In this document: one piece after another, positions 1 through 6,866 of the stretch
Numbering within the stretch: position 1 is the first letter of the stretch
How the letters are laid out: each line of letters begins with the position of its first letter
NCBI GenBank assembly: GCA_047605425.1
Contig: JASGFT010000179.1
Coordinates: 1-9,186, forward strand
Origin: JAKPAM01 sp047605425
GTDB taxonomy: Bacteria > Pseudomonadota > Gammaproteobacteria > Burkholderiales > Burkholderiaceae_E
DNA: 9,186 nucleotides
Direction of reading: 5' to 3'
The notes under the pieces: generated by a model
The model's input: only the letters and a program-made list of their open reading frames with translations
What the model was told of the DNA's origin: nothing
Databases searched by the model: none
Position numbers and translations under genes: made by a program

Positions 1-181
1 TCGGCGCGCCGGCCCGGGGGGCGGAGGAGCCGGAGGGGCTGGCCGCCCCCTGGTTCGCCGCGGGCGACGGCTCGGCCGCCTGCCCGGCCAGCCGCCCGGC
101 CCGGTACGCGTACAGGCCGCCCACCGCGACGGCGGCGATGAGCAGCAGTCCCGCCAGCAACCGCGACGCGCGCTTGCCCAT
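1..181 (-). CDS. Partial membrane-anchored protein, N-terminus only, unrecognised
   Basis: Only the first 60 codons are visible; the gene continues beyond the left edge. The reading begins MGKRASR, followed by a hydrophobic stretch at about residues 8-25 (LLAGLLLIAAVAVGGLYAY), then a basic patch (RAGRLAG), then a Pro/Ala/Ser/Gly-rich segment from about residue 35 to the edge. This is the pattern of an uncleaved signal anchor or signal peptide followed by a flexible periplasmic linker; there is no lipobox cysteine. The start at 181 is the only ATG in front of the hydrophobic segment and has a weak GGAA ribosome-binding sequence about 10 nt upstream. It lies 57 nt downstream of the lipoprotein gene on the same strand, so the two are probably co-transcribed. 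The domain that would identify it is outside the window, and no function is proposed. Confidence 0.6.
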   Translation of the reverse strand, partial: MGKRASRLLAGLLLIAAVAVGGLYAYRAGRLAGQAAEPSPAANQGAASPSGSSAPRAGAP

Positions 182-238
182 CACCGATTCCGCTTCAAGG
201 ATCGTCGAACGAAGGACGCCGGGAACCGCGGCCGGCGA

Positions 239-1495
239 TCAGTACGACGCGGTCGTCACGCCGCCGGCGCCCACTGCCTTGTAGCGGCTCAGGCCGAATA
301 CGAGGCCGCGCAGCGAGGCGGTCGTGCCGCTGGTGGTCAGACCCCAGTCGCTTCCGTCGTTGCTGTACAGCGCGGCGCCGTCGTCGCCGACCGCGACGAA
401 ACGCGTGCTGTACGTGATCTCGCCGACGATGTTCGCGTCATAGGTGACGGCGTTCAGCGTGCTGCCGGTCAGCGTCGGCAACTGCGTCCACGTCGACCCG
501 TCGGTGCTCGACAACTGCGTGCCGCCGGCGCCGACGACCGCGAAGACACCGTTGCCGTAAGCGGCCGCCCGCAGGTCCGTCGAGACGGGCGCGGCGACCG
601 CCGTCCAGGTATCGGTGTCGGTCGTGCGCAGCATCGTGCCCTGCGCGCCGACGGCGACCATCACGCCGCTGTCGTTGTTGGCCGCCAGCCCGTACAGCGT
701 TTGGGTCGTACCGACGTCCACCACGTCCCAGTCGGTGCCGTCGCCGTTGTGGATCAGCGTGCCGTTGGCGCCGACCGCGACATAGCGCGAGCCCAGCACC
801 TGGACCGCGTACAGATTGGCCGAGGTATTCGGCGTATCGGCCGACCAGGAGATACCGTCGGTGCTGGTGAGCACGACGCCGCCGTCGCCGACCGTCACGA
901 AGCGGCTGTTCGCGTAGGTCACCGCGTTCAGGTTGCTCGAGGTCAGCGGCGTCACCTGTGTCCACGTGACGTTGTCCGTCGAGTACCACAGGCCACCGCC
1001 GTCGCCGACCGCCACCAGGGTCTTGTTGCCGAACGCGATGCCGTTGACGTTGCCGCTCGACCACGGCGTCTCGGCGACCCATTCGGCGCCGGCAGGGCGC
1101 GTCGCGGCGGTCACGGCCGGACTGGCATCGCCGCCCTTGTCCGTGTCGTACCGGCCGTTGACGATGCAGCTGTAGTTCAGCCCGTTGATCAGACCCGTCA
1201 CCATCTGCGGCGAGGTCGCGTCGATCCGCGACGCCGGATTGGCCAGCGTCGTCCAGTTGTCTATCGTGATCGATGGGTCGGACGCGCAGAAGATCCAGTA
1301 GTTGACGCCCGACTCGCCGTCCCAACTCACGGTCACGTGCTGGTCGCCGCTCTTGATCGACACGTTGGTCGGCGCATCGGGGGTGCTGCCGCTGCCGCCC
1401 AGGCCGCCGCTGCCGCAGGCGCCCAGCGTCGCCGTCGCGGCCAGCGTCGCCGCCAGGCAGGTGATCCATCCGAATCGTCCGCTACCGATCTTCAT
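239..1495 (-). CDS. Lipoprotein with Fn3-like domain and seven-bladed BNR/Ycf48-like beta-propeller
   Basis: A 418-residue exported protein of unknown specific role. Residues 1-27 form a lipoprotein signal peptide with lipobox LGAC and lipidated Cys27; the following Gly/Ser stretch (28-38) is a tether. Residues about 39-132 read as a fibronectin type III-like beta-sandwich (PDAPTNVSI at the start, VTVSWDG, and a late GLNYSCIVNGRY strand). Residues about 138-418 are tandem repeats of about 39-48 residues with the pattern L-x-A-V-x-Y, F/Y-V-A-V-G-x-x-G, S-T-D-G-x-x-W, as in BNR/Ycf48-like propellers. I count six complete units, and a final half unit (SLRGLVF to TTASY) that pairs with the N-terminal WVAETPW strand, giving seven blades with a circular closure. 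Such proteins usually act as cell-envelope binding or assembly scaffolds; catalytic residues are not evident. A weak GGAA lies upstream of the ATG. Domain calls are by pattern only. Confidence 0.85.
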   Translation of the reverse strand: MKIGSGRFGWITCLAATLAATATLGACGSGGLGGSGSTPDAPTNVSIKSGDQHVTVSWDGESGVNYWIFCASDPSITIDNWTTLANPASRIDATSPQMVTGLINGLNYSCIVNGRYDTDKGGDASPAVTAATRPAGAEWVAETPWSSGNVNGIAFGNKTLVAVGDGGGLWYSTDNVTWTQVTPLTSSNLNAVTYANSRFVTVGDGGVVLTSTDGISWSADTPNTSANLYAVQVLGSRYVAVGANGTLIHNGDGTDWDVVDVGTTQTLYGLAANNDSGVMVAVGAQGTMLRTTDTDTWTAVAAPVSTDLRAAAYGNGVFAVVGAGGTQLSSTDGSTWTQLPTLTGSTLNAVTYDANIVGEITYSTRFVAVGDDGAALYSNDGSDWGLTTSGTTASLRGLVFGLSRYKAVGAGGVTTASY

Positions 1496-1532
1496 GCAGA
1501 TTCCGTGAACAAGGTGAGATATCGTCGGGAGA

Positions 1533-1556
1533 GGCCGGCATGTTAGCGCGCCGGCC
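1533..1556. other. Perfect 7-bp inverted repeat in the leader of the lipoprotein gene
   Basis: GGCCGGC at 1533-1539 pairs with GCCGGCC at 1550-1556 around a 10-nt loop. It lies 38-61 nt upstream of the lipoprotein start and 77-100 nt beyond the gamma-glutamyltransferase stop. No T-run follows on either strand, so it is not a clear intrinsic terminator. It may be a leader stem-loop, a termination aid for the upstream operon, or chance in GC-rich DNA. Confidence 0.3.
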
Positions 1557-1575
1557 CGCTCGAATTCCTGTTGCG

Positions 1576-1581
1576 ATTACA
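1576..1581 (-). promoter_or_regulatory. Candidate -10 element for the lipoprotein gene
   Basis: On the minus strand this reads TGTAAT, five of six matches to TATAAT, inside the most AT-rich part of the 137-nt gap between the gamma-glutamyltransferase stop and the lipoprotein start. No good -35 hexamer sits 16-18 nt upstream, so the assignment is weak. If correct, the leader would be roughly 75 nt and would contain the inverted repeat at 1533-1556. Confidence 0.25.
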
Positions 1582-1600
1582 TTTGGTTACAGCGATTGCA

Positions 1601-1618
1601 GCGCCGACATTCGGGCGC
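1601..1618 (-). terminator. Weak candidate hairpin after the acyl-CoA dehydrogenase / RidA / GGT operon
   Basis: GCGCCGA at 1601-1607 pairs with TCGGGCGC at 1611-1618 through a 3-nt loop, with one bulged G. It starts 15 nt beyond the gamma-glutamyltransferase stop codon, where a terminator is expected. There is no U-tract on the minus-strand transcript, so termination may instead depend on Rho or on the second inverted repeat at 1533-1556. Confidence 0.25.
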
Positions 1619-1632
1619 GCGCGCCGCGGCAT

Positions 1633-3234
1633 TCAAAAACCCACCGCCTGCCCGTCCCGGCGATGGTCCGAACCAGCGACGTAGCCGTCGGCCAGATCGG
1701 CCGACAGGCGCGCGATCGCCTGGCAACTGCCGAAATCCAGCGAATCGGCCGGCCGGACCTCGACGGCGTGGCCCCGCTCGCGCAGCCCCGCGACGGTTTC
1801 GGCCGGCATCGCCGCTTCGACCAGCAACTGCCCGTGGTCGTCGATCCGCCAGCGCGGCGCGTCCGAGCACGCCTGCGGGTTCAGCCCGTCGTCCAGGTAC
1901 CGCATCGCGACCTGCACGTGCCCCTGCGGCTGCATGTTGCCGCCCATCACGCCGAATGCCATGACCGGTTCGTCGCCGCGCGTGATGAACGCCGGCAGGA
2001 TCGTGTGGAACGGCCGCTTGCCCGGCCCGACCTCGTCCGGATGGCCGGGAATCAGCTTGAAGCCGAGGCCGCGGTTGTGCAGCGCGATGCCGGTATCGGG
2101 CACGACGACACCCGAACCGAAGCCGTGGTAGTTCGACTGGATCAGCGACACCATCCGCCCCTGCGCGTCAGCCGCGCACAGGTAGACGGTGCCGCCCGAC
2201 GGCGCGCCCGGTCCCGGCCGGCCCGCGCGCCGCAGATCGACGAGCGCGGCGCGCGAGGCCAGGTAGCCCGGATCGAGCAGATCGCTGACGCCGACGCGCA
2301 TCGCCGCCGGCTCGCCGACGAACGCATGGGCATCGGCGAAGGCCAGCCGCATCGCCTCGATCTGCAGGTGCAGGCGCTCGGCCGAGCCGGGGCGCGTCTG
2401 CGCGACCGGCAGCCGCTCGAGCACGCCGAGCGCGATCAGCGCGGCGATACCCGAACCGTTCGGCGGAATCTCGTGGAGCGTGTAACCACGGTAGTCGACG
2501 CGGATCGGCTCGACCCAATCGGCCTGGTGCGCGGTCAGGTCCTCGGCGGTGATCGCCCCGCCGCTGCGTTGCGCCCAGGCGGCGATCAGGCCGGCCAGCC
2601 GGCCGCGGTAGAACGACTCGCCATGCGTGGCGGCGATGTCGGCCAGCGTTCGCGCCTGCGCGGCGAAGGTCCAGCGCTCACCGGCGCGCGGCGCGCGGCC
2701 GTCGCGCGTGAACGCCTGCGCGAAGCCCGGCTGGGCGGCCAGCGGCGAATCGGCCGCCGCCGCCCACTGGCGGGCGATCACCGGCGAGACCGCGAAACCC
2801 TCGGTCGCGTAACGGATCGCCGGCTCGAACAGGTCGGCGAACGGCAGCGCGCCGAAGCGCTCGGACAATTGCACCCACTGCGACACCGCGCCGGGCACGG
2901 TCACCGTGTCCCAGCCGATCGGCGGCATCCGCGTCATCCCGGCGAAGCGCTCGGGCGTCCAGGCGGCCGGCGCGCGGCCCGACGCGTTCAGGCCGTGCAG
3001 CCTGGCGCCGTCCCAGACCAGCGAGAAGCCGTCGCCGCCGATGCCGTTCATCGTCGGTTCGACGACCGTCAGCGCGATCGCGGCCGCCAGCGCCGCATCG
3101 ATCGCGTTGCCGCCGCGGGCCAGCATCTGCAGGCCGGCCTGCGCGGCCAGCGGCTGCGAGCAGGCGACGAGGTTGCGGGCCAGGACCGGCGGGCGCTGAG
3201 CGGCGAAGGGCTGGGCGGGATCGAAGGGCTTCAT
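1633..3234 (-). CDS. Gamma-glutamyltransferase family protein (cytosolic type)
   Basis: A 533-residue N-terminal nucleophile hydrolase-type enzyme of the gamma-glutamyltranspeptidase family, which transfers or hydrolyses gamma-glutamyl groups. N-terminal landmarks are ACSQPLAAQAG (24-34), GGNAIDAALA (41-50) and EPTMNGIGGDGF (59-70). The predicted self-cleavage site is before Thr349 in SGGTVYLCAAD (346-356), giving a large chain of about 348 residues and a small chain of about 185. The small chain carries SNYHGFGSGVVVPDTGIAL (368-386), GKRPFHTILPAF (405-416) and GVMGGNMQPQGHVQV (428-442), typical of the YwrD-like branch. No signal peptide is seen, unlike the periplasmic E. coli enzyme, so it should act in the cytoplasm. 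The start is uncertain: in-frame ATGs at 3276, 3252 and 3234 all lack a clear ribosome-binding site. I chose 3234 because family alignment begins just after it and it lies clear of the hairpin at 3260-3291. Last gene of the operon, 61 nt after RidA. Substrate unknown. Confidence 0.93.
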   Translation of the reverse strand: MKPFDPAQPFAAQRPPVLARNLVACSQPLAAQAGLQMLARGGNAIDAALAAAIALTVVEPTMNGIGGDGFSLVWDGARLHGLNASGRAPAAWTPERFAGMTRMPPIGWDTVTVPGAVSQWVQLSERFGALPFADLFEPAIRYATEGFAVSPVIARQWAAAADSPLAAQPGFAQAFTRDGRAPRAGERWTFAAQARTLADIAATHGESFYRGRLAGLIAAWAQRSGGAITAEDLTAHQADWVEPIRVDYRGYTLHEIPPNGSGIAALIALGVLERLPVAQTRPGSAERLHLQIEAMRLAFADAHAFVGEPAAMRVGVSDLLDPGYLASRAALVDLRRAGRPGPGAPSGGTVYLCAADAQGRMVSLIQSNYHGFGSGVVVPDTGIALHNRGLGFKLIPGHPDEVGPGKRPFHTILPAFITRGDEPVMAFGVMGGNMQPQGHVQVAMRYLDDGLNPQACSDAPRWRIDDHGQLLVEAAMPAETVAGLRERGHAVEVRPADSLDFGSCQAIARLSADLADGYVAGSDHRRDGQAVGF

Positions 3235-3259
3235 CGCGCCATGATATTGCATCGGAACC

Positions 3260-3291
3260 GGCCGGGGCCCGGGCATCGCCGGGATCCGGCC
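3260..3291 (-). other. Strong stem-loop between the RidA and GGT genes
   Basis: GGCCGG (3260-3265) pairs with CCGGCC (3286-3291), and CCCGG (3268-3272) pairs with CCGGG (3279-3283), separated by a two-base internal loop; the apical loop is 6 nt. That is 11 GC-rich pairs beginning 4 nt after the RidA stop codon. The minus-strand transcript has no U-tract after it, so it is more likely an intercistronic processing, stabilising or attenuating structure than a full terminator. One possible GGT start codon (3276) is buried in its apical loop, which argues for a start further downstream. Confidence 0.45.
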
Positions 3292-3295
3292 ATGG

Positions 3296-3784
3296 TCAGT
3301 CGCGCAGCAGCAGCTCGCCCTCGATCTCCACCGGGATGTTCCACGGCAGCTCGGCCATGCCGACCGCCGAGCGCGCATGGCGACCGACCTGCTCGCCGAA
3401 CACGTCGAGCAGCAGCACCGAACAGCCGTTGATGACCTGCGGCAGCCCGTTGAAGCCCTTGGCCGCGTTGACCATGCCGAAGACGCGCACCCACTGCGCG
3501 ATCCGGTCCAGCGAACCGAGCACGTCGCGCAGGTCGGCCAGGATCGACAACGCGGTCGCGCGCGCCGAGTCGACCGCCTGCTCGACCGACAGGTCGAGCC
3601 CGACCTTGCCGAACGGGCCGCACAGATGCCCATCCGCGTCGGTCGGACCGTGGCCCGAGATCAGCACGCGCCGGCCGACGACGTGCACGAACGCGAACGG
3701 CAGGTGGATGTCGGCCGGCACGCGCGTCGGCGCCGGCAGCGTCAGGCCGAGTTCCTTCAATCGCGCTTCGGGGCTCGTGGTCAT
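3296..3784 (-). CDS. RidA/YjgF/YER057c/UK114 family protein (longer, about 150-residue subgroup)
   Basis: A 162-residue member of the Rid family, whose best studied members hydrolyse reactive enamine/imine intermediates (for example 2-aminoacrylate) to ketoacids and ammonia, acting as trimers in the cytoplasm. The start ARLKELGLTLPAP and the block VGRRVLISGHGP (36-47) fit the longer subgroup rather than the classical 130-residue RidA. Arg138 in ARSAVGMAELPWN (137-149), with Glu153 fifteen residues later, matches the spacing of the active-site Arg and Glu of E. coli RidA, so deaminase-type chemistry is plausible. Start choice is well supported: GAAGGAGA ends 5 nt before the ATG. It begins 19 nt after the acyl-CoA dehydrogenase stop on the same strand. 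In the longer subgroup the true substrate is generally unknown, so the exact activity is open. Confidence 0.92.
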   Translation of the reverse strand: MTTSPEARLKELGLTLPAPTRVPADIHLPFAFVHVVGRRVLISGHGPTDADGHLCGPFGKVGLDLSVEQAVDSARATALSILADLRDVLGSLDRIAQWVRVFGMVNAAKGFNGLPQVINGCSVLLLDVFGEQVGRHARSAVGMAELPWNIPVEIEGELLLRD

Positions 3785-3803
3785 CGTCGTCTCCTTCGCC
3801 GGC

Positions 3804-4964
3804 CTACCAGCCCATCACGCCGCGGCGCTTGAGCTCGCGGCCGATGATGATCTGCTGGATCTGCGTCGTGCCCTCGTACAGGCGGAAGATCCGCACGTCG
3901 CGGTAGAAGCGCTCGATGCCGTACTCGCTGATGTAGCCGGCGCCGCCGTAGATCTGCACGGCGCGGTCGGCGACGCGGCCGCACATCTCGGTCGCGAACA
4001 TCTTGCAGCACGACGCTTCCATCGTCACGTCCTGCTTGTCGTCGCGCTTGCGCGCCGCGTCGATCAGCATCGTGCGGGCCGCGTAGATGTCGGCCTGGCT
4101 GTCGGCCAGCATCGCCTGCACGAGCTGGAAGTCGCCGATCGGCTGGCCGAACTGCTTGCGCTCCATCGCGTAGTTCAGCGCGTCGTGCAGCATCCGCTCG
4201 GCCGCGCCGATCGCGATCGCCGAGATGTGCAGGCGCCCCTTGTCGAGCGTCTTCATCGCGGTCTTGAAGCCGACGCCCTCCTTCAGGCCGATCAGGTTGG
4301 CCGCCGGCACGCGCGCGTTCTCGAAGATCACGTCGCAGACGTGAGCGCCCTGCTGGCCCATCTTCTTCTCGGGCTTGCCGATCGACACGCCGGGGGTGTT
4401 CTTCTCGACGATGAACGCCGAGATCGCGCCCGCGCCGCGCTTGGACGGATCGGTGCGCGCCATCACCGTCAGCACCGACGCCAGGTCGGCGTTGGTGATG
4501 AAGCGCTTGGTGCCGTTGAACACGTAGTGGTCACCGTCGCGCACCGCGGTCGTCGTCAGCGACGCCGCGTCGGAACCGGCGCCCGGCTCGGTCAGGCCGA
4601 ACGACGCGATGTATTCGCCGCTGGCGATCTTCGGCAGGTATTTCCGCTTCTGCTCCTCGGTGCCGTCGATGACGATGCCGCCGGAGCCGATGCCGTTGTT
4701 GGTGCCGATCAGCGAACGGAAGGCCGGCGACGTGCGACCCAGTTCGAAGCAGGCCAGCACCTCCTCTTCCATCGTCAGGCCCAGGCCGCCGTACTGCTCG
4801 GGGATCGTCATGCCGAACAGGCCCAGCTCGCGCATCTCGGCGCGGATGTCTTCGGGAATCTCGTCGAGCTCGGCGACCTCGGCCTCGCGCGGCACGAGCC
4901 GGTCACGCACGAAGCGGCGCAGCGAATCGATCAGGACGTTAAGGGTTTCGGCGTCTCGTATCAT
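3804..4964 (-). CDS. Acyl-CoA dehydrogenase
   Basis: A 386-residue FAD-dependent acyl-CoA dehydrogenase of normal length, which makes a 2,3-double bond in an acyl-CoA and passes electrons to electron-transfer flavoprotein. The N-terminal helical domain spans about residues 1-115. The middle domain holds the family signature GLTEPGAGSD (123-132), FITNADLA (155-162) and MGQQGAHVCDVIFENARVP (202-220). The C-terminal helical domain contains GRLHISAIAIGAAERML (243-259), ERKQFGQPIGDFQLVQ (268-283) and YGGAGYISEYGIERFYRD (339-356). The catalytic base is predicted to be Glu364 in LYEGTTQIQ (362-370), the position used by short- and medium-chain enzymes. First gene of the operon with RidA and GGT, and divergent from the holin-like/CoA-transferase pair with start codons only 32 nt apart. 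No strong ribosome-binding site is seen before its ATG. Chain-length preference cannot be read from sequence alone. Confidence 0.97.
   Translation of the reverse strand: MIRDAETLNVLIDSLRRFVRDRLVPREAEVAELDEIPEDIRAEMRELGLFGMTIPEQYGGLGLTMEEEVLACFELGRTSPAFRSLIGTNNGIGSGGIVIDGTEEQKRKYLPKIASGEYIASFGLTEPGAGSDAASLTTTAVRDGDHYVFNGTKRFITNADLASVLTVMARTDPSKRGAGAISAFIVEKNTPGVSIGKPEKKMGQQGAHVCDVIFENARVPAANLIGLKEGVGFKTAMKTLDKGRLHISAIAIGAAERMLHDALNYAMERKQFGQPIGDFQLVQAMLADSQADIYAARTMLIDAARKRDDKQDVTMEASCCKMFATEMCGRVADRAVQIYGGAGYISEYGIERFYRDVRIFRLYEGTTQIQQIIIGRELKRRGVMGW
4959..4964 (+). promoter_or_regulatory. Candidate -10 element for the holin-like / CoA-transferase genes
   Basis: TATCAT, five of six matches to TATAAT, overlaps the start codon of the divergent acyl-CoA dehydrogenase gene. 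The predicted transcript start near 4971 would give a leader of about 26 nt with the AAAGGAG ribosome-binding site inside it. No convincing -35 hexamer is visible, so the call rests on position and the -10 match. Confidence 0.3.
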
Positions 4965-4996
4965 GTGATGGTGGTCTCAAGAAAGGAGCTTGACGG

Positions 4997-5340
4997 ATGC
5001 GGATTCTACTCGGGTGGGCAATCAATGCCCTATGTCTGCTGGCGCTCCCGTACCTGATGTCGGCGGTCACGCTCAGCAGCTTCGGCACCGCGCTGATCGT
5101 CGCGCTGGTGCTGGGCCTGCTGAACGTATTCATCCGGCCGGTGCTGGTGATTCTGACGCTGCCGATCAACCTGCTGACGCTGGGCCTGTTCACGCTGGTC
5201 ATCAACGGTTTGCTCTTCTGGGTCACTTCACGGCTGGTCGACGGCTTCACGATCGCCAGCTTCGGCTGGGCGATCATCGCCGCGCTGGTCTACAGCCTGA
5301 TAAGCTGGGCCGTCAGCGCGCTGCTGATGGGCCGGGACTA

Positions 5341-5341
<1 letters not shown>
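4997..5341 (+). CDS. Phage holin family membrane protein (YvlD-like, four transmembrane helices)
   Basis: A 114-residue inner-membrane protein with four hydrophobic segments at about residues 3-23, 30-47, 53-77 and 88-111. The central block N-V-F-I-R-P-V-L (43-50), then LTLPINLLTLGLFTLVIN (53-70), and the following W-V-T-S-R-L-V-D-G-F (75-84) are the family landmarks of the PF04020 / YvlD group. The 'holin' name is historical; most members are single chromosomal genes without lysis partners, and here there is no endolysin or phage gene nearby. Start at 4997 is well supported by AAAGGAG 9 nt upstream. Its TAG stop shares one base with the GTG of the CoA-transferase, suggesting translational coupling. 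Molecular function unknown; membrane location is secure. Confidence 0.92.
5003..5008 (-). promoter_or_regulatory. Candidate -10 element for the acyl-CoA dehydrogenase operon
   Basis: On the minus strand this reads TAGAAT, five of six matches to TATAAT, and lies inside the first codons of the divergent holin-like gene. A transcript starting near 4996 would have a leader of about 32 nt before the acyl-CoA dehydrogenase ATG at 4964. No good -35 is evident 16-18 nt further upstream, so confidence is low. Confidence 0.25.
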
Positions 5342-6609
<1,268 letters not shown>

Positions 6610-6612
6610 TCG

Positions 6613-6628
6613 AGGCCGTCGCCGGCCT
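6613..6628 (+). terminator. Weak hairpin just after the CoA-transferase stop
   Basis: AGGCCG (6613-6618) pairs perfectly with CGGCCT (6623-6628) around a TCGC loop, beginning 3 nt after the stop codon. There is no T-run after it. The rest of the gap to 6712 is GC-rich with no open frame that I can support. Confidence 0.3.
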
Positions 6629-6712
6629 GCTGTCGGGGCCGGGCCGGCCAGAGCCGATCGAGGCTGGCCCGATCGACTCTCCCGCTCCCGGATCGACGCG
6701 AGGCGCCGCGCG

Positions 6713-6850
6713 TCAGAAGTGGTGCCTCAGGATCACCATGAACTCGCGCGGCTCGCCGTAGGGGGCGTAGCGACTGCCGAACAGCGCGTAGTCGCGGCGG
6801 TCCGTCAGGTTGCTGATCACCGCGTTCACCTGCGTCTTCGGGCTGATCCT
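6713..6850 (-). pseudogene. C-terminal remnant of a TonB-dependent receptor
   Basis: Read on the minus strand, the last about 45 codons spell a typical end of an outer-membrane TonB-dependent (siderophore-type) receptor: RISPKTQVNAVISNLTDRRD (the usual N-L-x-D-R/K-x-Y region), then YALFGSRYAPYGEPREFMVI, then LRHHF and a stop at 6713-6715. The final Phe is the outer-membrane barrel assembly signal, and G-E-P-R-E-F-M-V is the usual penultimate strand. Beyond about 6850 the frame stays open but loses all receptor character, becoming antisense to the DUF3445 gene. So more than 90 percent of a roughly 700-residue receptor is absent. It has no start codon or ribosome-binding site of its own and must be non-functional. 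The left boundary is approximate to within about 15 nt. Confidence 0.8.
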
Positions 6851-6866
6851 ATGGCACGATCGGCCG

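Noticed and set aside
1614..1625. Perfect 12-bp palindrome of alternating GC (GGCGCGCGCGCC), a possible Z-DNA or binding site
   Set aside because: Runs of GCGC are common by chance at this GC content, and the palindrome alone cannot make a hairpin with a normal loop.
1540..3432. A 630-codon open frame on the plus strand opposite the gamma-glutamyltransferase gene
   Set aside because: It is exactly antisense to a clearly conserved enzyme, is made of Arg/Ala/Asp/His-rich low-information sequence typical of GC-rich shadow frames, and matches no family I recognise.
3235..3633. Upstream extension of the gamma-glutamyltransferase frame by up to 133 residues
   Set aside because: The extra part lies inside the RidA coding sequence in another frame and shows no family similarity; the enzyme family begins near the ATG at 3234.
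3336..5057. A long plus-strand open frame opposite RidA and the acyl-CoA dehydrogenase
   Set aside because: Same reason: antisense shadow of two well-identified genes; its middle part is Leu/Asp/His/Arg-rich without any motif.
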